A DNA stretch of 64,000 nucleotides from JAJFJD01 sp965228695 (GTDB lineage Bacteria; Pseudomonadota; Alphaproteobacteria; UBA8366), in the NCBI GenBank assembly GCA_965228695.1, contig CBDDIB010000002.1, forward strand, positions 372,001 to 436,000, in the 5' to 3' direction. A model generated the notes under the pieces. That model saw nothing but the letters and a program-made list of their open reading frames with translations. It did no database searches and had not been told where the DNA came from. Below are positions 61,025 to 64,000 of this stretch, one piece after another. A program made the translations under genes and the position numbers. Numbering within the stretch: the first letter of the stretch is position 1; every line of letters begins with the position of its first letter.

Positions 61025-61822
61025 ATGCGACTTGGGTCCGCCCTATGGACGTTTGGTTTATCCGTCGCGCTGGTGACGGGATCGCCGCTGCAGGCCGCCT
61101 CGCCGGCAGCGAACACCCCATTCGATGCCGCCGGGCGCAACGACCACTACGCCGAATGCATGGCGTTGGCCCGGTCCGCGCCGGCGGAGGGTCTGGCCAA
61201 GGCCGAGGACTGGCGCAAGGACGGCGGCGGGTCCAGCGCGAAACATTGCGCGGCGGTCGCGCGGGCCGGGCTCGGCCAGTTCGACGCCGCGGCCGAAGCG
61301 CTCGAATCCCTGGCCTGGGAATTGCCGGATTCAACGCCCGACCGGATCCGGGCGCAGATATTGGCGCAGGCGGGCCAGATATGGCTGGACGCCGGACAAT
61401 CGGGAAAGGCGAACGCCTTACTGACCACCGCCATCGAACTCGCGCCGGGGGACGCCGAAATTCGGATCGACCGCGCCATGACACTGGCCGGGATCGGCCG
61501 ATATCAGGATGCGATCATCGATCTCAGCGCCGCACTGCTGCTGGACGACCGCTCGATCGATGCACTGGTCCTGCGTGCCAGCGCCTATCGCCAAACCGAC
61601 CGGCCGGAACGCGCCATCGACGATATCGAACGCGCCCTCGCACTGGCGCCGAACAATCCGGAAGCGCTGTTGGAACGGGGTCTGGTGCGGCGTCTCTTCG
61701 GCGACGAGGCCGGCGCGCGCCTCGATTGGCAGCGCATCATTCAACTCGATCCGAAATCGCCGGCCGCCGCGGCCGCGCGGGATAATCTGAATTCCACGCC
61801 GCGCGCGAAATCCCGGCGCTAA
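61025..61822 (+). CDS. secreted tetratricopeptide repeat protein
   Basis: A 265-residue protein with a signal peptide (MRLGSALWTFGLSVALVTGS, cleavage likely near LQAASPA). It contains at least three TPR-type helical pairs: KANALLTTAIELAPGDAEI, YQDAIIDLSAALLLDDRSI and PERAIDDIERALALAPNNPE. TPRs bind protein partners; here in the periplasm. I assign no specific complex. The convergent glutathione transferase starts after its stop by 11 bp. Confidence 0.85.
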   Translation: MRLGSALWTFGLSVALVTGSPLQAASPAANTPFDAAGRNDHYAECMALARSAPAEGLAKAEDWRKDGGGSSAKHCAAVARAGLGQFDAAAEALESLAWELPDSTPDRIRAQILAQAGQIWLDAGQSGKANALLTTAIELAPGDAEIRIDRAMTLAGIGRYQDAIIDLSAALLLDDRSIDALVLRASAYRQTDRPERAIDDIERALALAPNNPEALLERGLVRRLFGDEAGARLDWQRIIQLDPKSPAAAAARDNLNSTPRAKSRR

Positions 61823-61833
61823 GAATCCCAACA

Positions 61834-62502
61834 CTAAAAGTCCAAGTCGGCGTAATGCTTGGGCGGCGGGTAGCCGGGGATGTGATCGCCGAGAATACCG
61901 CGGAAGCTCGGTCGCGACTTGACCCGGGCATACCAGTCCTTCGCACGGCCATGTTCGTCCCACGGCACGTCGCCCAGATAATCGATGCAGGAAAGATGCG
62001 ACGCCGCAGCTATGTCCGCGAGGCTGAAATCATCCCCGCCAAGCCAGCGGCGGTCTTCGGACAACCAGGCGATATAGTCCATATGAACATGAATATTCGC
62101 GTTGCCGGCGCGGATCGAAGCCGAATTCGGCTCGCCCAGCGATAGCAGACGCTTGGTGATCTTTTCGTAGACCAGGAGTTCCGTCACCTCGAAGTGGAAC
62201 TTCTCGTCGAACCACGCGACCAAGCGCCGCGTTTCCGCGCGCGACGCCGGATCCCGGCCCAACAGGCCCGGCTCGGAATGGACTTCCTCGAGGTATTCCG
62301 TGATCGCCGAAGAATTGGAGAGAACCGGGCCGCTCGGCACTTCGAGAACGGGCACCGTTCCCGCCGGGTTGAGCGCCAGGAATTCGTCGCGCCGCTCCCA
62401 CACCTTTTCGATGCGGGTTTCCACGTCCAGTTTTTTCTCCGCCATCGCCACACGAACCTTGCGGCAGAACGGCGATAGCCAAAGATGATACAGCCGGTGC
62501 AT
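61834..62502 (-). CDS. glutathione S-transferase family protein
   Basis: A 222-residue protein starting MHRLYHLWLSPFCRKVRVAM. The thioredoxin-like N-domain has the S-P-F-C/R start, NPAGTVPVLEV with cis-Pro and SNSSAITEYLEE (the Ser/Glu of the glutathione site); the helical C-domain follows with FSLADIAAASHLSCIDYLG. The start at ATG 62502 fits the family; a longer start at 62523 or 62634 would be unusual. The physiological substrate is unknown. Confidence 0.9.
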   Translation of the reverse strand: MHRLYHLWLSPFCRKVRVAMAEKKLDVETRIEKVWERRDEFLALNPAGTVPVLEVPSGPVLSNSSAITEYLEEVHSEPGLLGRDPASRAETRRLVAWFDEKFHFEVTELLVYEKITKRLLSLGEPNSASIRAGNANIHVHMDYIAWLSEDRRWLGGDDFSLADIAAASHLSCIDYLGDVPWDEHGRAKDWYARVKSRPSFRGILGDHIPGYPPPKHYADLDF

Positions 62503-62875
62503 GGCGCGACTATAGTCGCGCATGCGGCGGCGGGAAACCGTAATGCGCCGCGACGCGCCAAGGCGCCCGAGATCGCGCAATTGAAAAGACCCCCGCCGGG
62601 CAAGGGCGGGCGTCAGGGTGGCTTGCTGCAACAAGCGCCAAGAAAAGGGTGCCCATCAGAGGAAAGAGCGGTCACGTTCTCGCAGACAATCTGACGACAC
62701 GACATCGCCGGAAACGGATATTAATCATCTCTCACACCAGTTATGAGGGTACGCAGCCGGTGGAGTTACCCCGGCGTCGAACCACCTAAACGGCTGCAAA
62801 ACCCATTTTATGGTGGTAGGCTGCCGCCGCGGTCCGGGCGTGCCCGGCTGCGGGGGGATTCGCGGGGCTTTATTC
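62503..62875. other. 373-bp gene-free stretch upstream of uppP
   Basis: No convincing protein gene or tRNA appears here on either strand. It contains CCCGCC...GGGCGGG near 62590-62610 and a 43-base hairpin at 62754-62796: CAGCCG/CGGCTG (62754-62759 with 62791-62796) around GTGG/CCAC (62760-62763 with 62782-62785). It probably carries the uppP promoter and leader. Confidence 0.6.
62754..62796 (+). promoter_or_regulatory. structured leader hairpin upstream of uppP
   Basis: CAGCCG pairs with CGGCTG and GTGG with CCAC, making an 8-10 base-pair stem in two parts. It stands 80 bp before the GTG start of uppP and has no T tract. It may be an mRNA leader structure or an operator-like element. No known riboswitch motif is recognisable. 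Confidence 0.35.
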
Positions 62876-63673
62876 GTGACGCTTTTTCAGTTGCTTGTCC
62901 TGGCCATTGTCCAGGGTCTTACGGAATTTCTGCCAATCAGTTCGTCGGGGCATTTGGTTCTCACCTCGAACCTGCTGGGATGGCAGGATCAGGGCTTGGT
63001 TATCGACATCGCCGTACATGTCGGCACGTTGCTCGCCGTCATGGTCTATTTTTGGCGCGATTTGTGGATGATCACCACGGGCACGTTCAGTGCGCTCAGC
63101 GGCCGTCCGAATCAGGGCTTCCGCCTGCTCCTTTATATGATCGTCGCCACGTTGCCGATCGTCGCCGCGGGTTATTTCGGCCACGACTACATCAAGACGG
63201 CCCTGCGCAGCGTCGAGGTCATCGCCTGGTCGACGCTGTTGTTCGGTATTCTGCTCGGTATCGTCGATTGGATGTGCATGACGGTGCGCCGTCTCGAGCA
63301 CCTGAACTATGGCGGCGTCCTGTTTGTCGGCTTGGCGCAGGTGCTGGCGTTGATCCCGGGAACCAGCCGGTCCGGCATCACGATCACGGCCTGCCGCATG
63401 CTGGGGATGGAACGAACCGACGCCGCCCGCTTTTCCATGCTGTTGTCGATTCCGGCGATCTTGGGCGCCGCAACGCTGGCGGGGCTCGACGTCTATAAGG
63501 CCGGGGATTTTGCGCTCGGAATCGACGCCGCCATATCGGCCGCGCTGGCCTTCGTCGCCGCGCTGATCGCCATCGCCGTAATGATGCGGTGGCTGATGCG
63601 CGCCACCTTCCTGCCCTTCGTGGTCTATCGCATCCTGCTCGGGGCGGGCCTGCTCTACTGGGTCTACAGCTGA
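62876..63673 (+). CDS. uppP: undecaprenyl-diphosphate phosphatase
   Basis: A 265-residue membrane protein with about eight spans. The conserved motifs are GLTEFLPISSSGHLVLTSNL (Glu and the SSGH segment) and ALIPGTSRSGITITACRMLG (PGTSRSG). It dephosphorylates undecaprenyl diphosphate on the periplasmic side to recycle the carrier lipid of peptidoglycan synthesis, and gives bacitracin resistance. The start is GTG 62876 (VTLFQLLVLAIVQ), the family-typical N-terminus; an upstream in-frame start would add a polar leader. Confidence 0.96.
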   Translation: MTLFQLLVLAIVQGLTEFLPISSSGHLVLTSNLLGWQDQGLVIDIAVHVGTLLAVMVYFWRDLWMITTGTFSALSGRPNQGFRLLLYMIVATLPIVAAGYFGHDYIKTALRSVEVIAWSTLLFGILLGIVDWMCMTVRRLEHLNYGGVLFVGLAQVLALIPGTSRSGITITACRMLGMERTDAARFSMLLSIPAILGAATLAGLDVYKAGDFALGIDAAISAALAFVAALIAIAVMMRWLMRATFLPFVVYRILLGAGLLYWVYS

Positions 63674-63682
63674 CCGCGACCG

Positions 63683-64000
63683 CTAGGCGAAATTCGTGTG
63701 GCTGAACCGGCCGCCGCGCCGGAACCGGTCCAGATAGGTCGGCAAGATCACCTCGGCGGCCGTCGGCTCGATTCCCAAATCCTCGAGCGTCGGCAATTCG
63801 CCGCCGACCACGTTGTCGGACCGCAGCAAGGCCACCTGGTCACGGGTTAGCGGCGGGATCGGCAGCAGTTCGGCGAAGAATCCGATGAATGAGCCGAGCC
63901 AGAACGGCATCGGAAGAATTAGCCGCGACCGGTCGGTCTCCGCCAGAACGAGGCGCAGAATCTCGACGAAGCTGTAGGTCTTGGGTCCGCCGAGCTCGTA
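63683..64000 (-). CDS. 3' end of complex I NDUFA9-like protein
   Basis: The C-terminal 105 residues of a protein whose 5' part lies beyond the window edge; the frame runs uninterrupted from 64000 to the stop at 63683. It reads YELGGPKTYSFVEILRLVLA, then ILPMPFWLGSFIGFFAELLP, then ...VGGELPTLEDLGIEPTAAEV and ILPTYLDRFRRGGRF. This matches the C-terminus of the SDR-type NDUFA9/39-kDa-like protein associated with respiratory complex I in alphaproteobacteria. It converges on uppP with 9 bp between stops. Confidence 0.87.
   Translation of the reverse strand, partial: YELGGPKTYSFVEILRLVLAETDRSRLILPMPFWLGSFIGFFAELLPIPPLTRDQVALLRSDNVVGGELPTLEDLGIEPTAAEVILPTYLDRFRRGGRFSHTNFA

Overview
The window reads as a chromosomal segment of a GC-rich, free-living alphaproteobacterium, probably of the broad Rhodospirillales type. 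This is inference from the strong GC third-position bias, the ligase-associated DNA repair set, a complex I NDUFA9-like protein, the IF3 N-terminus and the abundance of TauD dioxygenases, CaiB-type CoA transferases and 2-hydroxyacid dehydrogenases. I see no rRNA, tRNA, CRISPR array, insertion sequence, integrase or phage gene.

Layout. 1-6.3 kb: the 3' end of a possible TonB-like gene, an AEC permease, a membrane protein, a 38-residue membrane peptide with its own terminator, an ACT-like small protein, a DUF4743-Nudix protein, lepA and a DUF3012 lipoprotein. 6.4-12.8 kb: the ligase-associated DNA repair set, with ATP-dependent ligase and MBL exonuclease on the minus strand and DEXH helicase and the PdeM phosphoesterase on the plus strand, divergent from a 125-bp gap. 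12.8-24.6 kb: small metabolic genes, including two RidA proteins, an FAH-fold protein, three NTF2-like proteins, a ThDP enzyme, an M20 amidohydrolase, a cupin, a CinA/DUF3565 pair and carbonic anhydrase. 24.7-36.3 kb: a KefB-type antiporter, hydroxyacid dehydrogenases, a TauD enzyme, a CoA transferase, an amidohydrolase, a Rieske/VOC pair and transporters, with a perfect 26-bp inverted repeat at 29716-29816.

36.5-44.0 kb is the most system-like accessory block. Seven co-directional genes encode a TauE/SafE permease, a TauD dioxygenase, a four-domain rhodanese with one catalytic cysteine, a second TauD dioxygenase, a substrate-binding-protein fold without export signal, an MFS transporter and a 3-hydroxyisobutyrate-dehydrogenase-like enzyme. 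I propose it as an undescribed oxygenolytic pathway for an organosulfur or related small acid; the substrate is unknown.

45-57 kb holds the translation cluster thrS-infC-rpmI-rplT-pheS-pheT on the minus strand, with two insertions. Three plus-strand genes (an SDR lacking the catalytic lysine, an enoyl-CoA hydratase and an FMN-type oxidase) lie between infC and rpmI, and a PcfJ-like gene lies between pheS and pheT. infC appears to start at an AUA codon. 57-64 kb carries two glycosyltransferases, an alpha/beta hydrolase, an epimerase-like protein, a TPR protein, a glutathione transferase, uppP behind a 373-bp gene-free stretch with a hairpin, and the 3' part of an NDUFA9-like gene cut by the window edge.
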